A stretch of 64,000 nucleotides of DNA from Allobosea sp. Tri-44. Lineage in GTDB: Bacteria > Pseudomonadota > Alphaproteobacteria > Rhizobiales > Beijerinckiaceae. How positions within the stretch are numbered: the first letter of the stretch is position 1; every line of letters begins with the position of its first letter. Location of the stretch: contig NZ_NBDP01000042.1 in assembly GCF_004123845.1 (NCBI RefSeq), positions 62,001 through 126,000 of the forward strand, in the 5' to 3' direction. The translations under genes and the position numbers were made by a program. The notes beneath the pieces are model-generated. The model made no database searches. It was given only the letters and a program-made list of their open reading frames with translations, and had not been told where the DNA came from. Positions 40,764 to 48,435 of this stretch are shown here, in pieces.

Positions 40764-41414
40764 ATGAAGAAGTATCTGCTTTCGGGCGTTGCGGCCCTCG
40801 GCCTCCTCGCCGCCGGCGCTGCCTCCGCTGCCGACCTGCCGAGCCGCAAGGGCCCGGTCGTCGCCCCGATCTACGCTCCCGTGTTCACCTGGACCGGTTT
40901 CTACGTCGGTGCCAACGCCGGTTACGGCTTCGGCAATGTGAACGCCAACGGCTTCGCCAATGTCGGCGATCTCGACGGCTTCATCGGTGGTGGCCAGATC
41001 GGCTACAACTACCAGATCGGCCAGTTCGTGATCGGCGCCGAAGCCGACTTCCAGGGCGCTGACCTCAGCAGCGGCAGCAACCTCGGCCTGGTCAACATCA
41101 AGACCGAGTGGTACGGCACCGTCCGCGCTCGCGCCGGCTTCGCCTTCGACCGCTTCCTGGTGTACGCCACCGGTGGTTGGGCTTACGGCAACGTCAGCAC
41201 CTCGGTTCCGGCTCTGGCCTTCTCGTCTGACCGCACCCACACCGGCGGCTATGCCATCGGCGGCGGCGTCGAGTACGCCTTCACCAACAACATCATCGCT
41301 GGCGTCGAGTATCAGTACGTCGACCTCGGCGAGAAGAACATTGCTGGCGTTCCCGGCTCGAAGGTCGGCACCGACTTCTCGGTCGTCCGCGCCCGCCTCA
41401 GCTACAAGTTCTGA
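40764..41414 (+). CDS. Outer membrane protein of the Omp25/31 type (beta-barrel)
   Basis: The 216-residue product has a signal peptide (LSGVAALGLLAAGAASAADL) and an eight-strand beta-barrel pattern: FTWTGFYVGANAGYGFG, GQIGYNYQIGQFVIGAEADFQ, WYGTVRARAGFAFDRFLVYATGGWAYG, GYAIGGGVEYAFTNNIIAGVEYQYVDLG, and a C-terminal RLSYKF ending in Phe, needed for outer membrane insertion. AAGGAG is seven bases before the ATG. A very strong terminator follows. Codon use is highly biased, so it is probably one of the most abundant proteins. Confidence 0.95.
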   Translation: MKKYLLSGVAALGLLAAGAASAADLPSRKGPVVAPIYAPVFTWTGFYVGANAGYGFGNVNANGFANVGDLDGFIGGGQIGYNYQIGQFVIGAEADFQGADLSSGSNLGLVNIKTEWYGTVRARAGFAFDRFLVYATGGWAYGNVSTSVPALAFSSDRTHTGGYAIGGGVEYAFTNNIIAGVEYQYVDLGEKNIAGVPGSKVGTDFSVVRARLSYKF

Positions 41415-41437
41415 TTTCTCCTCCCGGAGACAGAGCG

Positions 41438-41467
41438 AACCCGGTGGCCTCGGCCACCGGGTTTTTT
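41438..41467 (+). terminator. Rho-independent terminator of the porin gene
   Basis: AACCCGGTGGC (41438-41448) and GCCACCGGGTT (41453-41463) form a perfect 11-bp stem with loop CTCG, followed by a run of six Ts (41462-41467). Confidence 0.96.
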
Positions 41468-41634
41468 GTTGGCTGTCGCGTCGAGCCGTCATTTCGGGTG
41501 TGCAGCTCCGGGTATCCGCCTTTGCGGACGCAGCGACCTAGTCCAGGGAGATGGAACTCTGCCGTCCCCGGATTGCGTCAACGTTGCGCTTGTCGCAGTG
41601 GCGGCTCCGGCGGTCGGGGCCGATTGAGAAATGC

Positions 41635-42237
41635 CTAGCCTTTGAAGCGCGTGGCCTCGAAAGCGGGAACCTTGGCGGCGAACGTGTCGAGCCAGGCGAC
41701 CAGCGCTGGATGGCCGGCGCGCCAGACTCCCTCGAAACGCAGATCCAGATAACCGAGCGCACAGGCGAGCGCGATCTCGCCGATGCGGGGCCGGTCATAG
41801 ACGGGAGGCGCAGCTTCGAGCGAGGCGAGGGCTCGCGCGACCTTGCCGGCCTGATTCTCGGTCCAGGCGGCATTGCGCATTTCGGCCGTGCGCAAGCGGA
41901 GCTCATAGACCTGCAGCAAGCCCGCGTCGCAGACCCCATCGGCGACAGCCTGCAGGCGCAATTGCGCAAAGCGATCCTCGCCCGCCGGAAAAAGCCTGCC
42001 GCCGCCGGCGAGATGGTTGAGATACTCGGCGATCACCCGTGAATCGAACAGCGTCGTGCCGTCCTCGAAGACCAGAGTGGGCACCTTGCCGAGCGGGTTC
42101 TGGCGCCGCAGCGATTCCGCGGGATCGTTGGTGTCGGCCGGCACGATCTCGATCCGGTCTTCCAACCCCAATTCAGCAATCGCGATCTTGATCTTGCGGC
42201 CAAAGGGGGAGGTGGGAGAGGAGCGCAGGATCAGCAT
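41635..42237 (-). CDS. Glutathione S-transferase
   Basis: The 200-residue product has MLILRSSPTSPFGRKIKIAIAELGL with the catalytic Ser region of beta/zeta-like GSTs, NPLGKVPTLVFEDGTTLFDSRVIAEYLNHL, and the C-terminal helical domain with RIGEIALACALGYLDLRFEG. Its length is normal. It is the second GST gene in the window and unrelated in position to the first. rlmJ lies 34 bases upstream on the same strand, so the two may be co-transcribed. Confidence 0.93.
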   Translation of the reverse strand: MLILRSSPTSPFGRKIKIAIAELGLEDRIEIVPADTNDPAESLRRQNPLGKVPTLVFEDGTTLFDSRVIAEYLNHLAGGGRLFPAGEDRFAQLRLQAVADGVCDAGLLQVYELRLRTAEMRNAAWTENQAGKVARALASLEAAPPVYDRPRIGEIALACALGYLDLRFEGVWRAGHPALVAWLDTFAAKVPAFEATRFKG

Positions 42238-42271
42238 CGGTCATGGCCTTCGGCTGGGCGGATGGGAGCGA

Positions 42272-43123
42272 TCAGCCGTCGGGGCGGATCGCCTCGCAGC
42301 GATAGCGCGGGTGCGGTCCCTGCGCGAGCCGTTCGCACAGGGCTGGCAGCAGAATCTCGGCTTCCTGCACCAGCAGCCAGGGCGGATTGACGACGAGCAT
42401 TCCTGTCGCGCTCAGACCGCCGGCGGCGTCCGGCCGGTCGACATCGATCTCAAGCTGGAGCAGGCGGCCGATGCCGGCGTCGAGGATGGTGTCGAGCAAG
42501 CTTTCGACGGCGCGCATGTCCTTGATCGGGTACCAGAGCGCGTAGATTCCCGTCGGCCATTTGCGGTGCGCGGCGATGAATTCGGCCGCCAGCGTCGCAA
42601 ACTCGTCCTTCTCCTCGAAGGGCGGGTCGATCAGGACGAGACCACGGCGCTCCTTTGGCGGAACATTCGCGCGCAAGGCCGTCCAACCGTCGATCTCGAG
42701 CGCCTTGCAGCGCTCGTCGCGGGCGAGCGCCTGGGAGAGCTTGCGGAAGGTATTCTCGTGCAGCTCAGCCGCGATCAGGCGGTCATCGGCTCGCATCGCA
42801 TGTCGGCAGAGCCAGGGCGAGCCGGGATAGGTCTCGGCGCCATGGCGAGCACGGGCGGCGGCGAGTGCCTCGCGCCAGGGCCTCAACAGGTCTTCGACCT
42901 TCGAGGCGAGCGGTGCCTGCTCGAGCCTGGCGACGCCGTCGCGCCATTCATGCGTCTTCAGCGCCTCCTCGGAGCCGAGATCATAGCGACCGAAGCCGGC
43001 ATGCGTGTCGATGACGCGCCAGGGTTTGTCCTTGGCGTTGAGGTGCGTGAGGATGCGCATCAGCACGACGTGCTTGAGCACATCGGCGAAATTGCCGGCA
43101 TGGAAACCGTGGCGGTAGTTCAT
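42272..43123 (-). CDS. rlmJ: 23S rRNA (adenine2030-N6)-methyltransferase
   Basis: RlmJ methylates A2030 in 23S rRNA. The 283-residue product has MNYRHGFHAGNFADVLKHVVL, which starts all family members, the SAM-binding VIDTHAGFGRYDLGS, the catalytic DPPF motif in LVLIDPPFEEKDEF, and LWYPIKD. The start is not in doubt. RNase T2 lies upstream on the same strand with a six-base gap, which joins rRNA modification and an RNase in one transcript, perhaps by chance. Confidence 0.95.
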   Translation of the reverse strand: MNYRHGFHAGNFADVLKHVVLMRILTHLNAKDKPWRVIDTHAGFGRYDLGSEEALKTHEWRDGVARLEQAPLASKVEDLLRPWREALAAARARHGAETYPGSPWLCRHAMRADDRLIAAELHENTFRKLSQALARDERCKALEIDGWTALRANVPPKERRGLVLIDPPFEEKDEFATLAAEFIAAHRKWPTGIYALWYPIKDMRAVESLLDTILDAGIGRLLQLEIDVDRPDAAGGLSATGMLVVNPPWLLVQEAEILLPALCERLAQGPHPRYRCEAIRPDG

Positions 43124-43129
43124 CTCTGA

Positions 43130-43798
43130 TCAGCGAATCGCGTTGACGCGAAAATCCCGTGCGCGGCAGCCGGAGCGGTCGACCTCCTCGCAGGTCCTGA
43201 AATTACGTAGGTCCTTGCTGAAGCAGATGCGCACCTCTTCCAGCACACCACGACGGCAGGAGACCGACATCATGTCGGTCCGCAAGCCCGGGTTGGCGGC
43301 GACGAAGGCGCGTTCGAGATCGAGCGCGGTCCAGCTCTGTTCGCTGTCACCCTTCTGCAAGGCAGGTGGGATCACGACCTTGTCGCGGGCGCGGCGGGCA
43401 TCGGCGAAATAGTCGGCTGGGCTCGAGCCTGAGCAACTGCCGTGCTTGCGCCATTGGTAGCGGGCAAGACTCTCGGTCGGGAACAGGCCCTCGGCCTGCT
43501 CCATGGCGATTCGCGAGGGTGAACGGCCCGACGGGCCGCAATCGCTGGGGAAGCCACGCTCGTATTGCGGCCAGAGGCCATGCACCACGAAGCCGAGATT
43601 GGCGCCGGCCACGCATTGCTCGCGGTTGCGCCCGCGGCCGCCATCGAGCTCGCAGAAGCCCGGCGACCAGGAGAGGGCGAGGACGTAGAAGTCGAAATCG
43701 CCCGGCGAGCCACCGCGCTCATAGCGACCCTGCGCGAGAGCAGTGCCGGCCAGCGTGCAAGCGGCCAGAAGGCCAAGGGCGACTCGTTTCAGGAACAT
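43130..43798 (-). CDS. Secreted ribonuclease T2-family protein
   Basis: The 222-residue product has a signal peptide (ALGLLAACTLAGTALAQG) and both T2 active-site boxes: CAS I FVVHGLWPQY and CAS II YQWRKHGSCSG, with the catalytic histidines and Glu/Lys replaced partly by Arg-Lys as in bacterial members. Several Cys residues suit periplasmic disulfides. T2 enzymes cleave RNA to 3'-nucleotides for phosphate and nitrogen scavenging. The start is at 43798. A small secreted protein gene lies 11 bases upstream and probably shares its operon. Confidence 0.94.
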   Translation of the reverse strand: MFLKRVALGLLAACTLAGTALAQGRYERGGSPGDFDFYVLALSWSPGFCELDGGRGRNREQCVAGANLGFVVHGLWPQYERGFPSDCGPSGRSPSRIAMEQAEGLFPTESLARYQWRKHGSCSGSSPADYFADARRARDKVVIPPALQKGDSEQSWTALDLERAFVAANPGLRTDMMSVSCRRGVLEEVRICFSKDLRNFRTCEEVDRSGCRARDFRVNAIR

Positions 43799-43809
43799 GG
43801 TCGGCCCGA

Positions 43810-44268
43810 TCAGGGGCGCGCCATCTTGCAGTCGGGCGCGTAGGAGCGATGGCGATCGAGGCCGGATACGCACCAATTGACGTTCCAGGACCAGCCGAAC
43901 AGCCCGAGATTCTCGCGGACCGAATAGTCGACCCGGCGCAGCACGCCGTCATTGGTGAGCACGCGCGCGCTGCAGAAACGGCGCGGGATAAAATCGTCGC
44001 CCCACGGGCGCCAGGCGACGGGCCGGACGCGGTCGAAGCTGACCGCCTGCAGCGGCCCCCAGAACTTGGCCTCGCGCGAATTGAACCAGCTGGTGATCTC
44101 GCCGAGTACGGCCGGATCCTCGCAGGCCGGCAGATTGCCGTACATCGGGATGATTCGCTCTTCCGCCCGGTCGGCCGGGTGGACATAGCGCCCGCCCGCC
44201 GCCTGGGCGGAGAGACCGGCCAGGCACAGCCCGGCGACGAGAGTGGAGAGAAACGAAACGCGGCGCAT
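43810..44268 (-). CDS. Secreted protein of unknown function in the RNase T2 operon
   Basis: The 152-residue product has a signal peptide (FLSTLVAGLCLAGLSAQAAG) and a mature part with four Cys residues (PACEDP, RRFCSARV, NWCVSG, PDCKMA) and a conserved-looking core (ITSWFNSREAKFWGPLQAVSFDRVRPVAWRPWGDDFIPRRF). The gene immediately precedes RNase T2 and both products are exported with likely disulfides, so an inhibitor, chaperone or partner role is possible. No named family is recognised. Confidence 0.8.
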   Translation of the reverse strand: MRRVSFLSTLVAGLCLAGLSAQAAGGRYVHPADRAEERIIPMYGNLPACEDPAVLGEITSWFNSREAKFWGPLQAVSFDRVRPVAWRPWGDDFIPRRFCSARVLTNDGVLRRVDYSVRENLGLFGWSWNVNWCVSGLDRHRSYAPDCKMARP

Positions 44269-44407
44269 AGGGGCCTCGCGAAGGGGTTAAATCCGTTGCG
44301 GGCACGATGGCTGGGGGGGCGCCTACGGTCAAGGCGGATAGGCGGGGCGCTGCATGTCGAGCAAGGCCTGTGGCTTTTCGATCCGGCTGCAGGCTGCGGC
44401 AGGCAAG
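44269..44407. other. Gap between the small RNA terminator and the secreted-protein gene
   Basis: Nothing further is recognised here. This stretch should contain the promoter of the minus-strand gene pair that ends with RNase T2. Confidence 0.4.
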
Positions 44408-44439
44408 AAAAAAGGCCGGCGTCCCGAAGGAGCCGGCCT
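44408..44439 (-). terminator. Rho-independent terminator of the small RNA
   Basis: On the minus strand AGGCCGGC (44439-44432) pairs with GCCGGCCT (44420-44413) around an 11-base loop, and the stem is followed by a T-run to 44408. The stem and T-run are of good quality. Confidence 0.93.
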
Positions 44440-44545
44440 GAAAGTTTGAAACATCCAGCGCAAAAGCGCCAAACATCTCAGAGGGGAACGGCTGGAACGA
44501 ACTCAACGCCGGGAGGAGATGCGGAGCCCGTTCCGAACAACCGTG
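44408..44545 (-). ncRNA. Candidate AbcR-type (alpha-r15 family) small RNA downstream of lsrB
   Basis: No reading frame fits this region. On the minus strand TTGCGA (44579-44574) and GATATT (44556-44551) form a promoter with 17-base spacing, so transcription would start near 44545. The about 138-nt RNA contains the anti-Shine-Dalgarno motif CTCCTCCC (44518-44511) in the loop of a GGAACG / CGTTCC stem, a second C-rich motif TTCCCCTCT, a GCGC-TTTT-GCGC hairpin, and a T6 terminator. AbcR small RNAs of Hyphomicrobiales have this kind of layout and lie beside lsrB/vtlR. Family membership is inferred. Confidence 0.75.
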
Positions 44546-44606
44546 GACTGAATATCGGGCAGGCCCTGCCTTTTCGCAATGCAGCATTGGTCGGGTCGGT
44601 TATGCG

Positions 44607-44629
44607 CTAGCAACATGACTTATTGCTAG
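44607..44629. promoter_or_regulatory. Perfect 23-bp inverted repeat, likely LysR-type activator site
   Basis: CTAGCAA (44607-44613), nine bases, TTGCTAG (44623-44629). The centre is about 74 bases upstream of the inferred small-RNA start, where LysR-type activators usually bind. The lsrB-like gene is its neighbour. Confidence 0.7.
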
Positions 44630-44690
44630 AATTCGTCACAATTGCCAGGAGACCGCGCGTGGCACGCATGCGCGGGCGGCATAAAGTATC

Positions 44691-44715
44691 GTGCTGCCGG
44701 ATTTTCCGGCAGCAC
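44691..44715 (-). terminator. Hairpin just after the lsrB-like stop
   Basis: GTGCTGCCGGA (44691-44701) and TCCGGCAGCAC (44705-44715) form a perfect 11-bp stem with a TTT apex, 12 bases after the stop of the LysR gene. It lacks a good T-run, but probably ends the lsrB transcript ahead of the small-RNA promoter. Confidence 0.7.
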
Positions 44716-44726
44716 CTGCCTGTCGT

Positions 44727-45617
44727 TCAGTACGTCCAGCGCTGCGACTTCTGGATCAGGAAATCGCGGAAGACCTGCACGCGCGCGACCGATTTCATCT
44801 CCTCCGGGTAAACCAGATAGCTTTCAAGCTGCGGCATCTCGGTCTCGCGCATCAACTGCACGAGCGGCGAGCCGGCCTCGATCAGATAATCGGGCAGGAT
44901 GGCGATGCCAGCACCCGAATCGACCGCGCGCTTCATCGCCGTGATGTTGTTGACGGTGAGGTGGATCGGCCGCGGGTTGCGCTGGTCGCGGCCAAGCGTG
45001 CCGAGCCAGTGCACCGCTGTCAGATAGGACGGCGAGGAGGCGCCGAAGGAGAGCAGCCGGTGGTTGTCGAGCTCCTCATAGCTCTTCGGCTCGCCGAAGC
45101 GCTTGATGTAGGCTGGCGCACCATAGACGTGGAAGTGGACAGTGAAGAGCCGGCGCTGGATCAGGTCGGGCTGTTGCGGCTGGCGCAGGCGAATCGCGAT
45201 ATCGGCCTCGCGCATCGAGAGATCGAGTTCCTCGTCGGTGAGGATCAGCTCGACCTTGATGTCAGGGTAGAGATCGAGGAACTCGGCGAGGCGAGGCGTC
45301 AGCCAATGGCCGCCGAGGCCGCGCGTCGCCGTGACCTTGAGCTCGCCGGAGGGATGCTCGCGCGTTTCCGAGAGCTGGGCGCGCGTTCGCTCCAGGCGCT
45401 GCGTCATCTCACGCGCAGCGCGCCAGAGCAGCTCGCCCTGCTCGGTGAGTATGAGGCCACGCGTGTGCCGATGGAACAGCGGCGCGCGCAATTCGCGCTC
45501 CAGTGCACCGATCTGACGACTGACTGCCGACTGGCTGAGACCCAGCCCGTCGCCGGCTTTGGTGAAACTTCCCGATTCAGCGACCGTGTAGAAGATTCGG
45601 ATGCGGTCCCAATCCAC
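44727..45617 (-). CDS. lsrB: LysR-family regulator, LsrB/VtlR-like
   Basis: The 296-residue product begins MDWDRIRIFYTVAESGSFTKAGDGLGLSQSAVSRQIGALERELRAPLFHRHTRG and has the effector domain (GELKVTATRGLGGHWLTPRLAEFLDLYPDIKVELIL). LsrB of Sinorhizobium and VtlR of Brucella have this type of start and lie next to trxB. LsrB affects oxidative stress and lipopolysaccharide genes; VtlR activates the AbcR2 small RNA. The order here (lrp-like, ELM1, trxB, LysR) fits. The gene symbol is by synteny and N-terminal resemblance, not by alignment. Confidence 0.82.
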   Translation of the reverse strand: MDWDRIRIFYTVAESGSFTKAGDGLGLSQSAVSRQIGALERELRAPLFHRHTRGLILTEQGELLWRAAREMTQRLERTRAQLSETREHPSGELKVTATRGLGGHWLTPRLAEFLDLYPDIKVELILTDEELDLSMREADIAIRLRQPQQPDLIQRRLFTVHFHVYGAPAYIKRFGEPKSYEELDNHRLLSFGASSPSYLTAVHWLGTLGRDQRNPRPIHLTVNNITAMKRAVDSGAGIAILPDYLIEAGSPLVQLMRETEMPQLESYLVYPEEMKSVARVQVFRDFLIQKSQRWTY

Positions 45618-45721
45618 CGCGTTCCCCCCCGTGTTATGCGTTCAGCGCATGATGGGGGGATCGAGTTGTCCGGTCAACGACTCCTTTGCCGGGACGGTTG
45701 ATTTTAGCCGTTAATATCGTG

Positions 45722-45741
45722 CTGGAACTGATCAATTCCAG
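45722..45741. promoter_or_regulatory. Palindrome upstream of the lsrB-like gene
   Basis: CTGGAACTGATCAATTCCAG: CTGGAA and TTCCAG are inverted and TGATCA forms a palindromic centre; only one base pair breaks the symmetry. It is about 105 bases before the start, between trxB and the LysR gene, and may be an autoregulatory site. Confidence 0.55.
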
Positions 45742-45760
45742 TGATGAGAGCGGCTCCCGC

Positions 45761-46726
45761 CTATTCCGCCGCCTCGCGGATTCCAAGCTCCTGGGCCTGT
45801 AGCCAGCGTTCGGCGTCGAGTGCTGCCATGCAGCCGAGACCGGCCGCCGTCACGGCCTGACGGTAGTGCTCGTCAGTGACGTCGCCGGCGGCGAAGACGC
45901 CGGGCACATTGGTCTGGGTCGTGCCGGGTGTGACCTCGAGATAGCCCGAATCGCGCATGGCGAGCTGGCCGGCGAAGAGCTCGGTCGCCGGCTTGTGGCC
46001 GATAGCGATGAAGATTCCGTCCGTCGCAAGATCGCGCAAGGTCCCGGTCTTCGCGTCGCGCAAGCGGATATGCGTCACGGAAGGCGGCTGCGTGCCACCG
46101 AGGATCTCGGCGACCTCGGCATTCCAGATCACCTCGATCTTCGGGTGCTTGAAGAGGCGATCCTGCATCACCTTCTCGGCACGCAGCGAATCGCGCCGGT
46201 GCACCAGCGTGACCTTGCTGGCGAGATTGGCGAGATAGAGCGCTTCCTCGACCGCGGTATTGCCGCCGCCGACCACGACGACCTGCTTGTTGCGGAAGAA
46301 GAAGCCGTCGCAGGTGGCACAAGCCGAAACGCCGAAGCCCTGGAAGGACTGCTCCGAAGGCAGGCCGAGCCATTTCGCCTGCGCGCCGGTCGCGACGATC
46401 AGCGAGTCACAGGAATAAGTCTCGCCGCCATCGCCCCAGAGTCGGAAGGGGCGCTGCGAGAGATCGACGCGGGCGATGTGGTCGGAAACCATCTTGGTGC
46501 CCATATGCTCGGCCTGGGCGCGCATCTGCTCCATCAGCCAGGGGCCCTGGATCACATCGGCGAAGCCGGGATAGTTCTCGACATCGGTGGTGATCATCAG
46601 CTGGCCGCCGGCTTGCAGGCCGGAGATCATCACCGGTTCGAGCAGGGCGCGGGCGGCGTAGATCGCGGCGGTGTAACCGGCGGGGCCAGAGCCGACGATC
46701 ATCACCTTGGCGTGGATATGGGCCAT
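45761..46726 (-). CDS. trxB: Thioredoxin-disulfide reductase
   Basis: TrxB passes electrons from NADPH through FAD to thioredoxin. The 321-residue product has the FAD motif VMIVGSGPAGYTAAIYAARA, the redox pair Cys136-Ala-Thr-Cys139 in GVSACATCDGFFF, the NADPH motif VVVVGGGNTAVEEALYLA and GVFAAGDVTDEHYRQAVTAAG. All key residues are present. The LysR gene follows on the same strand after 143 bases, and an ELM1-family gene precedes it. Confidence 0.97.
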   Translation of the reverse strand: MAHIHAKVMIVGSGPAGYTAAIYAARALLEPVMISGLQAGGQLMITTDVENYPGFADVIQGPWLMEQMRAQAEHMGTKMVSDHIARVDLSQRPFRLWGDGGETYSCDSLIVATGAQAKWLGLPSEQSFQGFGVSACATCDGFFFRNKQVVVVGGGNTAVEEALYLANLASKVTLVHRRDSLRAEKVMQDRLFKHPKIEVIWNAEVAEILGGTQPPSVTHIRLRDAKTGTLRDLATDGIFIAIGHKPATELFAGQLAMRDSGYLEVTPGTTQTNVPGVFAAGDVTDEHYRQAVTAAGLGCMAALDAERWLQAQELGIREAAE

Positions 46727-46778
46727 CTGTCTGGTTCCTGAGCCGGCACGAGCCGGTGATATCGGTATCGGGGAGGCG

Positions 46779-47762
46779 TCATGCCAGCCCCATCGCAGCC
46801 TCGTGACGCCGCCAGCCCTCGAGCACGGCTGCGGCGATCGTTCCAGTTGAATCTAGCGGCTCGTAGCGGGCGCCTTCAAGCTTGCCCTGGAAGTGATGCA
46901 CAGCGCCGTGGCGTTTCAGCGCCTCCAGGAACCTCGCAAGCTTGCCGTGCCCGCCATGCGGCTCGAAGACCAGGATCGGCGCGCCCGTTGCCGCGGCCTC
47001 GCCGATCATGTTGGTCGAATCGGCGGTCGCGACGATGGCATCGGCATTGGCGAGCAGCGGCACGTAAGGATTGGCGCCGCTGCCGTCCCACCACCAGCCG
47101 CCATGGCGCCGGAAGACCTCGGCGATGGCGGCATCGAGAGCCGGCGGGGTTCGGCGCGAGCGTGAGCCCATCAGGGCGACGCCCGAAGCGGCGAGGGCGT
47201 CGAGCTGGTGCGCGAAGCGTTCGATGTCGTCCGGCCGGAAGCGATGGTGGCGGCTGTCGCCGCCGACGAGCACGGCCGCGCGGGGCGAAGGCAGGGCGGC
47301 AAGCTCCGGCGGTGGCGCGGCGCGGGCGGCCGCGAGGGCTTCCGGCGCGAGCCGGTGCGGCGAGGTGATCGTCACCAGCACGTTCTCGCCGCGCAGGCGG
47401 TCGTGCTCGGAGACCCAGATCAGGTCGGCGGCGCCGATGCCGGTGCGTGGGTCCTTGAGGAAGACGGTGAAGGTCGCTCCGTTCGAGGCCTTCTTGACGG
47501 CGCGCAGATAGGCGACGGCGCGCCGGCCCGAGGCGATGGCGATGTCGGGGAAGGGGGCCCGGATCGGGCTGCCCGGCCGGTCGGGGGCCTCGCGCGGGTC
47601 GATCGGTCCGCGCGGCATCAGCCAGCTCCAGGGCCGGCCTGGATTGATCCGGCGGATCTCCGGGGTGACGCCAATGCGCTCGGCGACGCCGAGGCATTGC
47701 ACCTCGTCGCCGGCCTTGCCGTCGGTCAGCACCCAGAGGGAAGGCGTCGATTCTGGCGGCAC
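46779..47762 (-). CDS. Mitochondrial fission ELM1-family (DUF1022) protein
   Basis: The 327-residue product matches the ELM1-like family: WVLTDGKAGDEVQCLGVAERIG, FPDIAIASGRRAVAYLRAVKK, TFTVFLKDPRTG, LIWVSEHDRL, AVLVGGDSRHHRF, and the C-terminal VATADSTNMIGEAAATGAPILVFEP, which is typical of glycosyltransferase-like (GT-B) folds. The plant homologue ELM1 acts in mitochondrial division; the bacterial function is unknown. It is divergent from the lrp-like gene and upstream of trxB. Confidence 0.9.
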   Translation of the reverse strand: MPPESTPSLWVLTDGKAGDEVQCLGVAERIGVTPEIRRINPGRPWSWLMPRGPIDPREAPDRPGSPIRAPFPDIAIASGRRAVAYLRAVKKASNGATFTVFLKDPRTGIGAADLIWVSEHDRLRGENVLVTITSPHRLAPEALAAARAAPPPELAALPSPRAAVLVGGDSRHHRFRPDDIERFAHQLDALAASGVALMGSRSRRTPPALDAAIAEVFRRHGGWWWDGSGANPYVPLLANADAIVATADSTNMIGEAAATGAPILVFEPHGGHGKLARFLEALKRHGAVHHFQGKLEGARYEPLDSTGTIAAAVLEGWRRHEAAMGLA

Positions 47763-47851
47763 GGCGGACTGGCCCGGGTTTGACGTGGTCGACGCCTTGT
47801 ATCGCGTCGATGGCGCGTCTACACCAGCGCGGCTGTTTTTCAGGAGGATTT

Positions 47852-48313
47852 GTGCGCGCCAAACTCGACGAGATCGATCTCCGTATTCTGGCGGAGCTGC
47901 AGAGCGACGGGCGCATGACCAATGTCGAGCTCTCGAGCCGGGTCGGCATCTCGCCGCCGCCCTGCCTCCGGCGCGTGCGTGCGCTCGAAGAGGCCGGCGT
48001 CATCACCGGCTACCGGGCGCTGCTCGACGAGCGCAAGCTCGGCATCGAGGTTGTCTGCTTCGCCTTCGTCCATCTCGCCAGCCAGGCCGAGGCCGATCTC
48101 GCCGCCTTTCAGGAGCGGATCCGCGAATGGTCGCTGGTGCGCGAGTGCTGGACGCTTTCGGGCGATATCGACTTCATTCTGAAATGCGTCGCGGCAGATC
48201 TGAAGGCCTTCCAGGACTTCGTCGCCGACCTGACGGCGCTGCCGAATGTGCGCAATGTCCGCACAGCGCTGGCGCTCGACCGGGTCAAGGACGCGCCGAT
48301 CGCGCCGCTTTAG
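47852..48313 (+). CDS. Lrp/AsnC-family transcriptional regulator
   Basis: The 153-residue product has the Lrp helix-turn-helix (LDEIDLRILAELQSDGRMTNVELSSRVGISPPPCLRRVRALEEAGVITGYRALLD) and an AsnC/RAM ligand domain (CWTLSGDIDFILKCVAADLKAFQDFV). I used GTG at 47852 because AGGAGG lies four to five bases upstream, and no in-frame ATG fits the family start. It is the counterpart of the Lrp gene beside trxB-lsrB in Sinorhizobium. A family-A palindrome follows six bases after the stop. Confidence 0.93.
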   Translation: MRAKLDEIDLRILAELQSDGRMTNVELSSRVGISPPPCLRRVRALEEAGVITGYRALLDERKLGIEVVCFAFVHLASQAEADLAAFQERIREWSLVRECWTLSGDIDFILKCVAADLKAFQDFVADLTALPNVRNVRTALALDRVKDAPIAPL

Positions 48314-48318
48314 ATATG

Positions 48319-48428
48319 GCGTCATGCTCGGGCTTGACCCGAGCATCTCAGGCCGGATGAGGCTTTGATCAGCGCCTTCTCGTCGAGAGATTCTCGGGTC
48401 TGCGCTTCGCTCCGCCCGAGAATGACGC
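48319..48428. repeat. Palindromic element, family A, copy 5 (CTCGGG variant)
   Basis: Outer arms are GCGTCATGCTCGGGC and GCCCGAGAATGACGC, with one or two mismatches. CTCGGGCTTGACCCGAG near the left end is itself a hairpin. It lies between the convergent Lrp-like and lipoprotein genes. Confidence 0.82.
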
Positions 48429-48435
48429 TTGGTGG

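Noticed and set aside
44623..44944. Short plus-strand frames overlapping the lsrB-like gene and the small RNA gap
   Set aside because: They overlap a well-supported minus-strand gene, have no ribosome-binding site and show no family resemblance.
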